Source: Devosia yakushimensis (GTDB taxonomy: Bacteria; Pseudomonadota; Alphaproteobacteria; Rhizobiales; Devosiaceae). Taken from it: DNA of 64,000 nucleotides. This document shows, one piece after another, positions 37,846 to 47,249 of the stretch. Each line of letters begins with the position of its first letter. The stretch's first letter is position 1. The notes under the pieces are model-generated. The model saw nothing but the letters and a program-made list of their open reading frames with translations. It did no database searches and was not told the origin of the DNA. Made by a program: the position numbers and the translations under genes. The stretch lies in assembly GCF_030159855.1 (NCBI RefSeq), contig NZ_BSNG01000001.1, forward strand, positions 1,488,001 to 1,552,000, written 5' to 3'.

Positions 37846-39624
37846 ATGACAACACATCGATACCGCTCGCACACCTGCGGGGCCCTGACAGCCCAGGATG
37901 CGGGCCAGACCGTCCGTCTCAGCGGCTGGGTACACCGTATCCGCGACCATGGCGGCCTGCTGTTCATCGATCTGCGCGATCATTACGGCCTCACCCAGGC
38001 GGTCATCGACCCCGATTCTCCGGCTTTCGCTGCCGCCGAGAAGGTGCGCGCCGAATGGGTGCTGCGCATCGATGGCGAAGTGAAGCTGCGTGACGCGGCT
38101 GCCGTGAATCCGAACCTGCCCACGGGCGCGGTTGAAATCTATGTCCGCGAGATCGAAGTGCTCTCGGCCGCCAAGGAATTGCCGCTGCCGGTGTTTGGCG
38201 ACCAGGAATATCCCGAGGATGTGCGCCTCAAGTATCGCTTCGTCGATCTGCGCCGCGAAAAACTGCATGCCAATATCGTCAAGCGCACCAAGGTGATCTC
38301 CGCCATGCGCCGCGACATGGCGACGGCCGGCTTTGCCGAATATTCGACGCCGATCCTCACCGCTTCCTCGCCTGAGGGGGCGCGCGACTTCCTGGTGCCC
38401 AGCCGTATCCATCCCGGCAAGTTCTTCGCGCTGCCGCAGGCGCCCCAGCAGTATAAGCAGCTGCTGATGGTGGCCGGCTTCGATCGCTATTTCCAGATTG
38501 CGCCGTGTTTCCGCGACGAAGATCCGCGCGCCGACCGGTTGCCGGGCGAATTCTACCAGCTCGACCTGGAAATGAGCTTCGTGACCCAGGAAGACGTCTG
38601 GAACACGATGGCCCCTATCATCACCGGCATCTTCGAGGAATTCGCTGATGGCAAGCGCGTCACCAAGGAATGGCCGCGTATTCCCTATGATACGGCGATC
38701 CGCAAATATGGCTCGGACAAGCCAGACCTGCGTAACCCGATCGAGATGCAGGCGGTCACCGAGCATTTTGCCGGTTCGGGCTTCAAGGTCTTTGCCGGCC
38801 AGATCGAGGCCGACGACAAGGTCGAAGTGTGGGCCATTCCCGCACCTACCGGCGGCAGTCGTGCCTTCTGCGACCGCATGAACGCCTGGGCGCAGGGCGA
38901 AGGCCAGCCAGGCCTTGGCTATATCTTCTTCAAGGACGGGCAGGGCTCCGGCCCCATCGCCAAGAATATCGGCGAAGAACGCACCGCCGCCATCAAGGCC
39001 CAGCTCGGCCTCAACGATGGCGACGCGGTGTTCTTCGTCTGCGGTCGCCCGGCCAAGTTCTACAAGTTTGCCGGGGAAGCCCGCACCAAGGCCGCCACCG
39101 ATCTGAACCTGGTGGATACCGAGCAGTTCGCCCTGTGCTGGATCGTCGATTTCCCGTTCTACGAATGGGATGAAGAGGAAAAGCGCGTGGACTTCGCGCA
39201 TAATCCCTTCTCCATGCCGCAGGGCGGGATGGACGCGCTCAACAGCCAGGACCCGCTGACCATCAAGGCCTATCAGTATGATGCGGTCTGCAATGGGTAT
39301 GAAATCGCCTCCGGCTCGATCCGTAACCAGCTGCCCGAGACCATGGTCAAGGCGTTCGAACTGACCGGAAAGAGCCGTGACGAGGTTGAGGAGCAGTTTG
39401 GCGGCCTCTATCGCGCCTTCCAGTATGGGGCTCCGCCACATGGTGGCGCGGCTTTCGGCATCGATCGCATCGTCATGCTGATCTGCGGCGTGCAGAACCT
39501 GCGCGAAATCACGGCCTTCCCGATGAACCAGCAGGCTGAAGACCTGCTGATGAACGCGCCGAGCCCGGCTTCCGCCAAGCAGCTGCGCGAGCTCAGCATA
39601 AGGCTCAACGTGCAGGACAAGTAG
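37846..39624 (+). CDS. aspS: Aspartate--tRNA ligase, probably non-discriminating
   Basis: 592 aa from ATG 37846 ([12 protein letters not shown]). The N-terminal OB-fold, the class II core ([17 protein letters not shown], motif 2) and a GAD insertion are present. In the anticodon domain His35 (RIRDHGG) and Ala85 (RDAAAVN) occupy the positions where non-discriminating bacterial AspRS carry His and Gly/Ala, whereas E. coli has Leu and Lys. That suggests it also charges tRNA(Asn), which GatCAB would amidate. A TTGACA box lies at 37781-37786, though no good -10 follows. A terminator follows the gene. Confidence 0.96.
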   Translation: MTTHRYRSHTCGALTAQDAGQTVRLSGWVHRIRDHGGLLFIDLRDHYGLTQAVIDPDSPAFAAAEKVRAEWVLRIDGEVKLRDAAAVNPNLPTGAVEIYVREIEVLSAAKELPLPVFGDQEYPEDVRLKYRFVDLRREKLHANIVKRTKVISAMRRDMATAGFAEYSTPILTASSPEGARDFLVPSRIHPGKFFALPQAPQQYKQLLMVAGFDRYFQIAPCFRDEDPRADRLPGEFYQLDLEMSFVTQEDVWNTMAPIITGIFEEFADGKRVTKEWPRIPYDTAIRKYGSDKPDLRNPIEMQAVTEHFAGSGFKVFAGQIEADDKVEVWAIPAPTGGSRAFCDRMNAWAQGEGQPGLGYIFFKDGQGSGPIAKNIGEERTAAIKAQLGLNDGDAVFFVCGRPAKFYKFAGEARTKAATDLNLVDTEQFALCWIVDFPFYEWDEEEKRVDFAHNPFSMPQGGMDALNSQDPLTIKAYQYDAVCNGYEIASGSIRNQLPETMVKAFELTGKSRDEVEEQFGGLYRAFQYGAPPHGGAAFGIDRIVMLICGVQNLREITAFPMNQQAEDLLMNAPSPASAKQLRELSIRLNVQDK

Positions 39625-39644
39625 GCCTTCGAATATGGCTGCAA

Positions 39645-39680
39645 GAAGGGGCGGGGACCGGCTTAGTCGCCGCCCTTTTT
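39645..39680 (+). terminator. Rho-independent terminator of aspS
   Basis: AAGGGGCGG and CCGCCCTTTTT form a GC stem (one mismatch) with a 15-base loop and a five-T tail, about 20 bases after the aspS stop. Confidence 0.75.
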
Positions 39681-39713
39681 GTGCCTGGCCGACCGGATTA
39701 ATCAGCGTTAATG

Positions 39714-39728
39714 ATGCGTTAAACGCAT
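39714..39728. promoter_or_regulatory. Perfect 15-base palindrome upstream of the EAL gene
   Basis: ATGCGTT-A-AACGCAT, 7-bp arms with a one-base centre, ending 46 bases before the GTG start of the EAL-domain gene in an AT-rich stretch. Its size and place suit an operator; the binding protein is unknown. Confidence 0.45.
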
Positions 39729-39774
39729 ATTGTTACGCGTAGGATGACCAAGGGTCTCTTTCCGGATTCGTTCT

Positions 39775-41376
39775 GTGCAGTCGCGGTACTCCCACATCCT
39801 GATGCTTTTGGGCGCCATCCTGGCGTTCGTGCCCATTCTGGCGGTGGATTATCTGCTCGACGCCTATGTGCGTGTGCGCGAAAAAGCGATTATACAACAA
39901 TCAGCTAACCTGATCAGTTCACAGATTGAAATCGGTGCGCTTGACGCCGTGGGGTCCCTCCGGCGCATCCTGGCTTCCAGCCCTTCGCTCTGCACGCCGA
40001 CCTTCGTCGCCAATGTGCAGAATGAGATCGAGTCCAGCCTCAATATGAAGCAGGTGCTGGTCGAGAATGCCGATGGCGTCCAATATTGCGATGCTTTTGG
40101 CCGCTCGGTCAGCTATTCGCCGCTGTCGCAAAGCCTGCCGATACCGGGCCACACCGAGACGATCACCGTGGTCAAGCTCGGTGAAATGGCCATGCCCGCG
40201 CTCAAGATCACCCAGATATTTGGCACCACGCGCCGCGTTTCCGCCTTTGTACCCCTCATCGGGCAAAGCCGCGATGGGCTGGCCAAGACCATTCCGACGG
40301 CGGGTATATTGCGGGTGGTGCTGACCAATGGCACGCCGGTTTTTACCATTGGCGATGCGGCTGCTTTCGACCAGGAAGAACCGGGCACCGAATTTGTGTC
40401 CGCCCAAAGCTTTGCCGGCGAATTGCCGCTCAAGGTCGAATCCGCCGTGCCCTTTGCCATAGTGCGTGCCGGCTATGCCGATCTCGACGTGAGTTTCACC
40501 GTTCTGGCGTGCCTGATGAGCGCGGTCTTCCTGCTGACGGCATTGCATTATGTCCGCCGCTCGCGCGTGCCGGCCTTCGATCTGGAACGCGCCATCGCCC
40601 GCGGGCAGATCAAGCCCTATTACCAGCCGGTCATCAATTTGCGGACGGGCCAGTTGATGGGCTGCGAAGTGCTGTGCCGCTGGGAGAAGCGGAATGGGGA
40701 AATCGTCCCGCCCGGCGCTTTCATCGATTATGCCGAAGTTACCGGCCTTGCCATTCCCATGACGCTGTCGCTGATGCAGCAGGTTAAGTTCGATCTCGGC
40801 GAACTGTGCCGCCAGATGCCCGACCTCAAGGTCTCGATCAACCTGTTCGAGGGCCATTTCCGGGATGGCAGCATCGTCGAAGACGTGCAGGCCATTTTCG
40901 GCAATTCTCCCATTGCATACCGGCAATTGGTGTTCGAGATCACCGAGCGGCGTCCGCTGGCCAATTCCACGGTAGCGATCAGCGTGATCGCGGGCTTGCA
41001 TGCCCTGGGGTCCAAGCTTGCCATGGACGATGCGGGCACGGGGCATTCCAACCTGGCCTATCTCGGAACGCTCGGCGTGGATGTCATCAAGATCGACCGT
41101 ATTTTCGTTGATATGATCAAGCCCGACACGACACAGGTGCCGGTGCTGGATGGGCTGATTGCCATGGCCAAGGACCTCAATTGCGAGATCGTGGCCGAGG
41201 GCGTCGAAACCGAAGCGCAGGCGCTTTATCTGCGGGCGCGCGGTGTGCTGCAGGCGCAGGGCTTCATTTTCGCGCCCGCATTGAAGGTTGGGGCATTCAA
41301 GGAACTGGCCATAGCGCTGCAGGCAACCCAGCCGCAGCGGCGGCGCGCAGAAAGCGCAGTCGCCACTGCTGCCTAG
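39775..41376 (+). CDS. Membrane-bound c-di-GMP phosphodiesterase with CSS-motif sensor
   Basis: 533 aa from GTG 39775. One TM near the start (about 8-26), then a periplasmic CSS-type sensor (about 27-235) containing paired cysteines (SLCTPTF, VQYCDAF), a second TM (about 240-262), and a cytoplasmic EAL domain. The EAL motif reads CEV rather than EAL, and DDFGTG reads DDAGTG, but the catalytic Glu, DD, Lys (VIKIDR) and EGVE residues are kept, so hydrolysis of c-di-GMP is plausible. In related proteins loss of the periplasmic disulfide activates the enzyme. It is the opposite activity to PleD at the window start. Confidence 0.9.
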   Translation: MQSRYSHILMLLGAILAFVPILAVDYLLDAYVRVREKAIIQQSANLISSQIEIGALDAVGSLRRILASSPSLCTPTFVANVQNEIESSLNMKQVLVENADGVQYCDAFGRSVSYSPLSQSLPIPGHTETITVVKLGEMAMPALKITQIFGTTRRVSAFVPLIGQSRDGLAKTIPTAGILRVVLTNGTPVFTIGDAAAFDQEEPGTEFVSAQSFAGELPLKVESAVPFAIVRAGYADLDVSFTVLACLMSAVFLLTALHYVRRSRVPAFDLERAIARGQIKPYYQPVINLRTGQLMGCEVLCRWEKRNGEIVPPGAFIDYAEVTGLAIPMTLSLMQQVKFDLGELCRQMPDLKVSINLFEGHFRDGSIVEDVQAIFGNSPIAYRQLVFEITERRPLANSTVAISVIAGLHALGSKLAMDDAGTGHSNLAYLGTLGVDVIKIDRIFVDMIKPDTTQVPVLDGLIAMAKDLNCEIVAEGVETEAQALYLRARGVLQAQGFIFAPALKVGAFKELAIALQATQPQRRRAESAVATAA

Positions 41377-41537
41377 GACGTGCGGGGATTCCGTGATGGC
41401 GGCCTGCAAATGGCGGTTTTCTGCGCTTCCGGTGCTCACGTACCCAAACGTACGTTCCGCTCCGGTTCTCGAAAGCCACCATTTTCGCTGGCGCGGACCT
41501 TCGGTTCGGCTCGCCCTGACGGAATCCTCGCACGTCC
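41376..41537. repeat. 162-base imperfect palindrome with 19-bp terminal inverted repeats (MITE-like)
   Basis: Outer arms 41376-41394 (GGACGTGCGGGGATTCCGT) and 41519-41537 (ACGGAATCCTCGCACGTCC) match at 18 of 19 positions. Inside are a second pair of arms (AAATGGCGGTTTTC and GAAAGCCACCATTT, 12 of 14) and a central ACGTAC/GTACGT hairpin. It starts at the stop codon of the EAL gene. No transposase and no target duplication is visible. Confidence 0.7.
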
Positions 41538-41651
41538 TGGTTTGGCAATAGGTCTTGGGACATTAGGTCTTTTCATCCTGCCGGATTGATGGCACGTACG
41601 CGTGCCGGCAATCCATTTGCATTGATGGCCGGATCGCCAGGAGAATATCTC

Positions 41652-43937
41652 GTGTCCACCGACATCAACGAGCAGCGGAAGGCCCTTCGCGAAGCGGCTC
41701 TGCATTTCCACGAATTCCCCAAGCCCGGCAAGCTGGAGATCCAGCCGATCAAGCCGTTGGGCAACCAGCGCGACCTGGCATTGGCCTATTCGCCCGGTGT
41801 GGCCGCGCCTTGCGAGGAAATTGCCGAGAATCCCGATAGCGTGGCGCGTTATACCTCGCGGCAGAACCTGGTCGCGGTGATCTCCAACGGTACGGCCGTG
41901 CTTGGCCTGGGCAATATCGGCGCACTGGCTTCCAAGCCCGTGATGGAGGGCAAGGCCGTCCTGTTCAAGAAATTCGCCGGTATCGATGTGTTCGATCTCG
42001 AGATCGACGAGATCGAGCCCAAGAAATTCATCGATGCCGTAGCGCCGCTCTGGCCGACCTTCGGCGGCATCAACCTGGAAGATATCCGCGCGCCCGATTG
42101 CTTTGAAATCGAGGAAACCCTGCGCGAGCGCATGCCGATTCCGGTATTCCATGACGACCAGCACGGCACCGCGATCATTGTCGGTGCGGCGGTGCTGAAC
42201 GGGCTGGAGCTGGCCGGCAAGAAGATCGAGGACGTCAAGATCTGCACGTCCGGGGCAGGGGCCGCGGCCATTGCCTGCCTCAATGTGCTGGTGGCGCTGG
42301 GCGCGAAATACGAGAACATCTGGGTCGCCGACAAGGATGGCCTGGTCACCCACAAGCGCAATGACGTCAACGACAAGTGGCGCGGCCAATTCCGTCGCAC
42401 CAGCGATGCCACGAGCCTCGCCGAAGTCATCGAGGGCGCCGATGTGTTCCTGGGCCTTTCGGCCGCCGGTGCGCTCAAGCCCGAAATGCTGGCGAAGATG
42501 GCGCCCAAGCCGCTCATCCTGGCGCTGGCCAATCCGAACCCCGAAATCATGCCGGAACTGGCCAAGGAAACCCGGCCGGACGCCATGGTCTGCACCGGCC
42601 GTTCGGACTATCCGAACCAGGTCAACAATGTGCTGTGCTTCCCCTTTATCTTCCGCGGGGCGCTCGACGTTGGCGCCACCACGATCAATGAAGAGATGAA
42701 GCTGGCCGCCGTGCGCGCCATTGCCAAGCTGGCGCATGAACCGGGGCTGGAATCCTCGCCTTCGGGCGCGCCAGCCGTTTATGGGCCAGAGCACATCATC
42801 CCCAATCCGTTCGACCAGCGGCTGATTCTGCGCATCGCCCCGGCGGTTGCCCGCGCGGCGATGGAATCGGGCGTCGCCAAAAAGCCGATCACCGATTGGA
42901 AGGCCTATTTCGACAGCCTCAACCGCTTCGTGTTCCGCTCGGGCCTGGTGATGAAGCCGATCATCGACCGCGCGCAGGGGCAGAACAAGCGCATTGCCTT
43001 TGCCGATGGCGAGGACGAGCGCGTGCTCCGCGCCACGCAGGTCCTGCTGGAAGAACGCATTGCCCGGCCCATCCTGATCGGCCGTCCGGCGGTGATCGAG
43101 GCGCGCATCGAACGCTTCGGCCTCAATCTCAAGCCAGGCAGCGATTTCGAGGTCATCAACCCCGAAGACGATCCGCGCTATCGCGATTATGTCTCGCTGT
43201 TCCACTCGCTGGTCGGCCGCGACGGGGTCACGCCCGATACGGCCCGGCAGATGGTGCGCACCAATACCACGGTGATTGGGGCCTTGGCCGTCAAGCGCGG
43301 CGAGGCCGATGCGCTGATCTGCGGCCTGCAGGGGCGTTTTATCAAGCATGTGCGTGATATCCGCTCGGTCATCGGCCTGCAGGACGGGCTTAATGATGTC
43401 TCGGCGCTGTCCATGCTGATCATGCCGCGTGGCGCGTTCTTCCTGGCCGACACCTATGTCAACCAGGACCCGACAGCCGACGAGATCGTGCGCATCACGC
43501 TGCAGGCGCGCGACCACCTCAAGCGCTTCAATATCGAGGCGCGTGCGGCCCTGCTCAGCTATTCGAATTTCGGTTCGCGCGACGGCGACAGCGCCTACAA
43601 GATGCGCGAAGCCTATAAGAAGCTCAAAGCCATTGCCCCGGACCTGATTGTCGAGGGCGAAATGCAGGGCGATCTGGCGCTCAATCAGGACCTGCGCGAG
43701 CGCTATGTGCCCGATACGATCCTCAACGGGGAAGCGAACCTGCTGATCTTCCCCAATCTCGACGCGGCCAACCTTTCCATGACGCTGCTCAAGGAAATGA
43801 ACAATGCGCTGTCGGTGGGGCCGATCCTGATGGGGCCGAAATCGCCGGCCCATATTCTGGCGCCGTCCACCACCAGCCGCGGCATCGTCAACATGGCTGC
43901 CATCGCTGCCACCGAAGCCATAGGAACCGAAGCATGA
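41652..43937 (+). CDS. maeB: NADP-dependent malic enzyme with phosphotransacetylase domain
   Basis: 761 aa from GTG 41652 ([16 protein letters not shown]), which has AGGAGAA eight bases upstream; an ATG at 41589 in the same frame would add 21 residues reading out of the palindrome region. The N-terminal half is malic enzyme ([30 protein letters not shown](P) motif near GAGAAAIA). The C-terminal half (about 430-760) is a phosphotransacetylase domain, which in MaeB is regulatory and senses acetyl-CoA. It decarboxylates malate to pyruvate, feeding the PDH complex encoded 2 kb downstream. Confidence 0.95.
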   Translation: MSTDINEQRKALREAALHFHEFPKPGKLEIQPIKPLGNQRDLALAYSPGVAAPCEEIAENPDSVARYTSRQNLVAVISNGTAVLGLGNIGALASKPVMEGKAVLFKKFAGIDVFDLEIDEIEPKKFIDAVAPLWPTFGGINLEDIRAPDCFEIEETLRERMPIPVFHDDQHGTAIIVGAAVLNGLELAGKKIEDVKICTSGAGAAAIACLNVLVALGAKYENIWVADKDGLVTHKRNDVNDKWRGQFRRTSDATSLAEVIEGADVFLGLSAAGALKPEMLAKMAPKPLILALANPNPEIMPELAKETRPDAMVCTGRSDYPNQVNNVLCFPFIFRGALDVGATTINEEMKLAAVRAIAKLAHEPGLESSPSGAPAVYGPEHIIPNPFDQRLILRIAPAVARAAMESGVAKKPITDWKAYFDSLNRFVFRSGLVMKPIIDRAQGQNKRIAFADGEDERVLRATQVLLEERIARPILIGRPAVIEARIERFGLNLKPGSDFEVINPEDDPRYRDYVSLFHSLVGRDGVTPDTARQMVRTNTTVIGALAVKRGEADALICGLQGRFIKHVRDIRSVIGLQDGLNDVSALSMLIMPRGAFFLADTYVNQDPTADEIVRITLQARDHLKRFNIEARAALLSYSNFGSRDGDSAYKMREAYKKLKAIAPDLIVEGEMQGDLALNQDLRERYVPDTILNGEANLLIFPNLDAANLSMTLLKEMNNALSVGPILMGPKSPAHILAPSTTSRGIVNMAAIAATEAIGTEA

Positions 43938-44224
43938 TCCGGCACACCGTCGTCTTCACCCTCAAGCATGCGCCCGGTTCGGCCGACGAGGATGGCTTCC
44001 TGCGCGGTGCATTGGTGCTGGCCGATATTCCCGGCGTCGAAAAGTTCGAGCAGCTCCGCCAGGTCAGCCCGAAGAATGACTACGCCTTCGGCTTCTCGAT
44101 GGAGTTTGCCGATCAGGCCGCCTATACGGGCTATAACGAGCACCCGGTTCATGTCGCCTTCGTGCGCGACCGCTGGGTGCCCGAAGTCGAGCGGTTTCTG
44201 GAAATCGACTATACCCATCTCTGA
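43934..44224 (+). CDS. Dabb (stress-responsive A/B barrel) family protein
   Basis: 96 aa. The opening [12 protein letters not shown] and the ending HPVHVAFVRDRWVPEVERFLEIDY are typical of Dabb proteins, dimeric ferredoxin-like barrels. The start codon overlaps the maeB stop (ATGA), so it is translated with maeB. Its biochemical role is unknown. No metal or haem site is evident. Confidence 0.88.
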   Translation: MIRHTVVFTLKHAPGSADEDGFLRGALVLADIPGVEKFEQLRQVSPKNDYAFGFSMEFADQAAYTGYNEHPVHVAFVRDRWVPEVERFLEIDYTHL

Positions 44225-44303
44225 TCGGGGCAGGGCGCTTGCTGGCGGACGGCCGATGCGGTAGAGGGCTGTCGTCGCCTCCAGCAAGCAGAGGATGCCC
44301 CCG

Positions 44304-45275
44304 ATGAATCAGATTGCTGTATTCGCTGGGAGTTCGCACCCAGAGCTGGCAAAAGACATCTGCACCCAGCTCGGCGTTCCGCTCCATCCCACGCTGGTAA
44401 AGCGCTTTTCCAACGATTGTCTCGAAGTGCAATTGCAGGCCAATTGCCGCGAGCAGGACGTGTTCCTGATCCAGACGCTGAGTGCGCCGGTGCAGGACCA
44501 TCTGGTGGAACTGTTGCTGATGCTCGATGCGGCGCGCGGCGCCTCGGCCTCGCGGATCACCGCGGTCATCCCACATTATGCCTATGCGCGCTCGGACAAG
44601 AAGGATGCTCCGCGCATCTCTATCGGCGGGCGGCTGGTTGCGGACCTGTTGACGACCGCCGGCGCCGACCGGGTGCTGACCATGACGCTGCATTCCCCAC
44701 AGGTGCATGGCTTTTTCAGCGTGCCGGTGGATCATTTGCACGCCCTGAGTGAACTGGCGGCTTATTTCCAGCGCTATGACCTGAGCAATGCCGTCGTGGT
44801 TTCCCCCGATCTGGGCAATGCCAAGACCGCGGCGGCATTCGCGAAGCGGCTGGGCACGCCGGTAGCCGCGGGCGCCAAGGAACGCATCAGCGATACCAAG
44901 GTGCGTATCTCGGCCATTATTGGCGAGGTGCGCGGGCGCGACGTCATCGTGCTCGACGACGAGATTGCCAGCGGCGGTTCGATGATCGAATTGCTGGGGC
45001 ATTTGCGGGCCAATGGGGTGCGCTCGATCCGCATTGCCTGCACGCATGGCATTTTTGGCGGCAATGGTCTGCAACGGCTGGCCGCCGAGCCCGACCTGGC
45101 GGAAATCGTCTGTACCAATACGCTGCCTATCGCGCCGGAGCGGATGGTCGACAAGCTCACGGTTCTTTCGGTTGCGCCGGCCCTGGCCGAAGCCATGCGG
45201 CGCATCAATAGCGGAGAGTCGGTCAGCTCGCTCTTCCATGATGCGGTGCGGTCCGAACAGGCGGCCGCCGAATAG
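44304..45275 (+). CDS. Ribose-phosphate pyrophosphokinase paralog (divergent)
   Basis: 323 aa from ATG 44304 (MNQIAVFAGSSHPELA), or ATG 44295 three codons earlier. Two phosphoribosyltransferase-type domains as in Prs: ITAVIPHYAYARSDKKDAPR (ATP loop), LVADLLTTAGADRVLTM, and the PRPP loop VIVLDDEIASGGSMIE. It differs from standard Prs at HSPQ (usual HAxQ) and in the PRPP loop (DDEIASGGS for DDIIDTGGT), so it belongs to a second Prs-like clade rather than the housekeeping form. It stands alone. Confidence 0.85.
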   Translation: MNQIAVFAGSSHPELAKDICTQLGVPLHPTLVKRFSNDCLEVQLQANCREQDVFLIQTLSAPVQDHLVELLLMLDAARGASASRITAVIPHYAYARSDKKDAPRISIGGRLVADLLTTAGADRVLTMTLHSPQVHGFFSVPVDHLHALSELAAYFQRYDLSNAVVVSPDLGNAKTAAAFAKRLGTPVAAGAKERISDTKVRISAIIGEVRGRDVIVLDDEIASGGSMIELLGHLRANGVRSIRIACTHGIFGGNGLQRLAAEPDLAEIVCTNTLPIAPERMVDKLTVLSVAPALAEAMRRINSGESVSSLFHDAVRSEQAAAE

Positions 45276-45335
45276 CGAAACCCCATGTTAAGGCATTGTC
45301 AGCCATACTGATCTGCGTTCAGTATCGGTTTGCTC

Positions 45336-45734
45336 ATGCCCACCCGTCTCAAACGTCCGCCCTTCTGGCGTCCACTGGCAATGACCGTGGCGCTGCTGGG
45401 TTTTCAAGGCTATCTGGCCTATTCGGCAATCAGCGGGCAGTTCGGCATCGAGAACCGCGAGCAGATTCTTGCCGATATCGATGTCCTCAAATCCCGCTCG
45501 GCAGCACTGCAGGCGGAGATCGACGCTTTCCGCCATCGCTCGACCCTGATGGACAGCCGGCGGCTTGATCCTGACATCGTCACCGAGCGCGCCCGGGCGC
45601 TGCTGAACATGGCCAATGCAGATGACATTATCGTCATGGTTGATCCGGTGAGCGGTAAACCACTTTCCGGTAAATTTGATGAATTAGCCAAAGATCAGTT
45701 AAACGCAATTATCGCAGCGGATTCAATCCTCTAG
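45336..45734 (+). CDS. Septum formation initiator (FtsB/DivIC) family protein
   Basis: 132 aa from ATG 45336 (MPTRLKRPPFWRPLAM). A single TM segment (about 14-32) is followed by a coiled-coil (about 40-75, LADIDVLKSRSAALQAEID) and a short DIVTERARALLNMANADDIIVM region, the FtsB/DivIC plan. The protein would act at the division septum with FtsL and FtsQ. In alphaproteobacteria this gene commonly sits immediately before pdhA, as here. Confidence 0.9.
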   Translation: MPTRLKRPPFWRPLAMTVALLGFQGYLAYSAISGQFGIENREQILADIDVLKSRSAALQAEIDAFRHRSTLMDSRRLDPDIVTERARALLNMANADDIIVMVDPVSGKPLSGKFDELAKDQLNAIIAADSIL

Positions 45735-45760
45735 CGATAGTTTCGTTTGCTTGATGGGCA

Positions 45761-45790
45761 TTGCTTTGCGCCAATCGCTTGCACTATGAT
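45761..45790 (+). promoter_or_regulatory. Candidate promoter of the pdh operon
   Basis: TTGCTT (45761-45766), an 18-base spacer, then TATGAT (45785-45790), about 60 bases before the pdhA start and just after the FtsB-like gene. Confidence 0.4.
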
Positions 45791-45851
45791 GCGCTTCTGT
45801 GGCCAATTCAGGCCCTGCGGCAAATCCATTTCCGATGCGGAGCGTTCCCCT

Positions 45852-46871
45852 ATGGCGCGTAAGGCTGTGGCCACCAAGGCCAAGACGCAATCCAACATAC
45901 CTCAGCTTACCAAGGAACAGGAGCTCGAAGCTTATCGCGAGATGCTGCTGATCCGGCGCTTCGAGGAAAAGGCCGGCCAGATGTATGGCATGGGCCTGAT
46001 CGGCGGCTTCTGCCACCTCTATATCGGCCAGGAAGCTGTCGTCACCGGCATCACCATGGCTTCGGAAAAGGGCAAGGACGCCCAGATCACCGGCTATCGC
46101 GACCACGGCCATATGCTGGTCATGGGGCTGGACCCCAAGGGCGTCATGGCCGAGCTGACCGGGCGCCAGGGCGGCTTGTCGAAAGGCAAGGGCGGCTCGA
46201 TGCATATGTTCTCCAACGAGCATCGCTTCTACGGCGGCAACGGCATTGTGGGCGCGCAGGCCTCGCTGGGGACGGGCCTCGGTTTTGCGGCCAAGTACAA
46301 GGGCGACGGCTCGGTTTCCATCGCCTATTTCGGCGACGGCGCGGCCAATCAGGGCCAGGTCTATGAGAGCTTCAACATGGCCAAGCTGTGGAAGCTGCCG
46401 GTCGTGTTCATCATCGAAAACAACAAATACGCCATGGGCACCTCGATCGAGCGCTCGTCGGCCACCACCGATTTCTCTCAGCGCGGCGCTTCGTTCGATA
46501 TTCCGGGCGAGCAGGTCGACGGCATGGATGTGCGCATGGTCTATGAAGCGGCCAAGCGCGCCATCGAGCATGCCCGTTCGGGCAAGGGCCCGTTCATCCT
46601 CGAAATGCTGACCTATCGCTATCGCGGCCATTCCATGTCCGATCCGGCGAAGTATCGCACCAAGGATGAAGTGACCAAGTACCGGCAGGAACGCGACCCG
46701 ATCGAACAGATCAAGGCGCGGCTGCTGGCGGAAGGTTACGCCACCGAAGAATCACTCAAGGCGACGGAAGCCGAAATCCGCGCCATCGTGACGGAAGCAG
46801 CAGATTTCGCGACCAATGATCCCGAGCCGGATGCGTCCCAGCTCTGGACCGACATTACGATCTCAGCCTGA
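45852..46871 (+). CDS. pdhA: Pyruvate dehydrogenase E1 component, alpha subunit
   Basis: 339 aa from ATG 45852 (MARKAVATKAKTQ). It has the thiamine diphosphate motif GDGAANQGQVYESFNMAKLW and the YRYRGHSMSDPAKYR loop; an N-terminal tail of about 20 basic residues precedes the enzyme. E1 decarboxylates pyruvate and passes the acetyl group to lipoyl E2. It heads pdhA, a small membrane protein gene, pdhB and pdhC, followed by lpd. Confidence 0.96.
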   Translation: MARKAVATKAKTQSNIPQLTKEQELEAYREMLLIRRFEEKAGQMYGMGLIGGFCHLYIGQEAVVTGITMASEKGKDAQITGYRDHGHMLVMGLDPKGVMAELTGRQGGLSKGKGGSMHMFSNEHRFYGGNGIVGAQASLGTGLGFAAKYKGDGSVSIAYFGDGAANQGQVYESFNMAKLWKLPVVFIIENNKYAMGTSIERSSATTDFSQRGASFDIPGEQVDGMDVRMVYEAAKRAIEHARSGKGPFILEMLTYRYRGHSMSDPAKYRTKDEVTKYRQERDPIEQIKARLLAEGYATEESLKATEAEIRAIVTEAADFATNDPEPDASQLWTDITISA

Positions 46872-46880
46872 GATCGATAG

Positions 46881-47249
46881 ATGAGCGCGCTTCTCGGTGT
46901 GATCGTGCTGTTCACCGTATTGGCCCTGGCCATTGCGGTGGTCCAGGCTGTCGCGATCACCCGGCTTGCCCCGGCCAGCGAGCAGATCGGCTCGTTTTTT
47001 CCGCTCGGCTGGTGGAAGTTCGGCCAGATCGAGGCCAAGGCCGGCCCGCAAGCTGCGCGCCCCTTGGCTATCTACAAGCGCGCCGTCATCGCCTTTGCAA
47101 TCTTTCTGGTGCTCGGGTTGATCCTGAGCGGTTGGTCCGCCAACCGTCCGGCACAGGCCGAGAGCACCACTGCCTTTGTTCAATCCAATCCTGAAATTCC
47201 TGCCCGCCGCGTGGCCGCGATGCCCGGCGCCCCCTCGCTGGAGAGTTAA
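46881..47249 (+). CDS. Small membrane protein between pdhA and pdhB
   Basis: 122 aa. Two hydrophobic segments (about 5-27 and 66-87) with a polar loop between them (FFPLGWWKFGQIEAKAG) and a Pro/Ala/Ser-rich tail. I do not recognise a family. It starts 9 bases after pdhA and ends directly before the pdhB ATG (0 bases apart), so it is firmly within the operon. Nothing in the sequence links it to PDH chemistry; it may tether or regulate the complex at the membrane. Confidence 0.75.
   Translation: MSALLGVIVLFTVLALAIAVVQAVAITRLAPASEQIGSFFPLGWWKFGQIEAKAGPQAARPLAIYKRAVIAFAIFLVLGLILSGWSANRPAQAESTTAFVQSNPEIPARRVAAMPGAPSLES

Noticed and set aside
41436..43853. An 805-aa open frame on the minus strand opposite maeB
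   Set aside because: It is a high-GC shadow of maeB: the sense frame has full malic enzyme and phosphotransacetylase motifs, while the antisense translation is His/Gln/Arg-rich with no family pattern.
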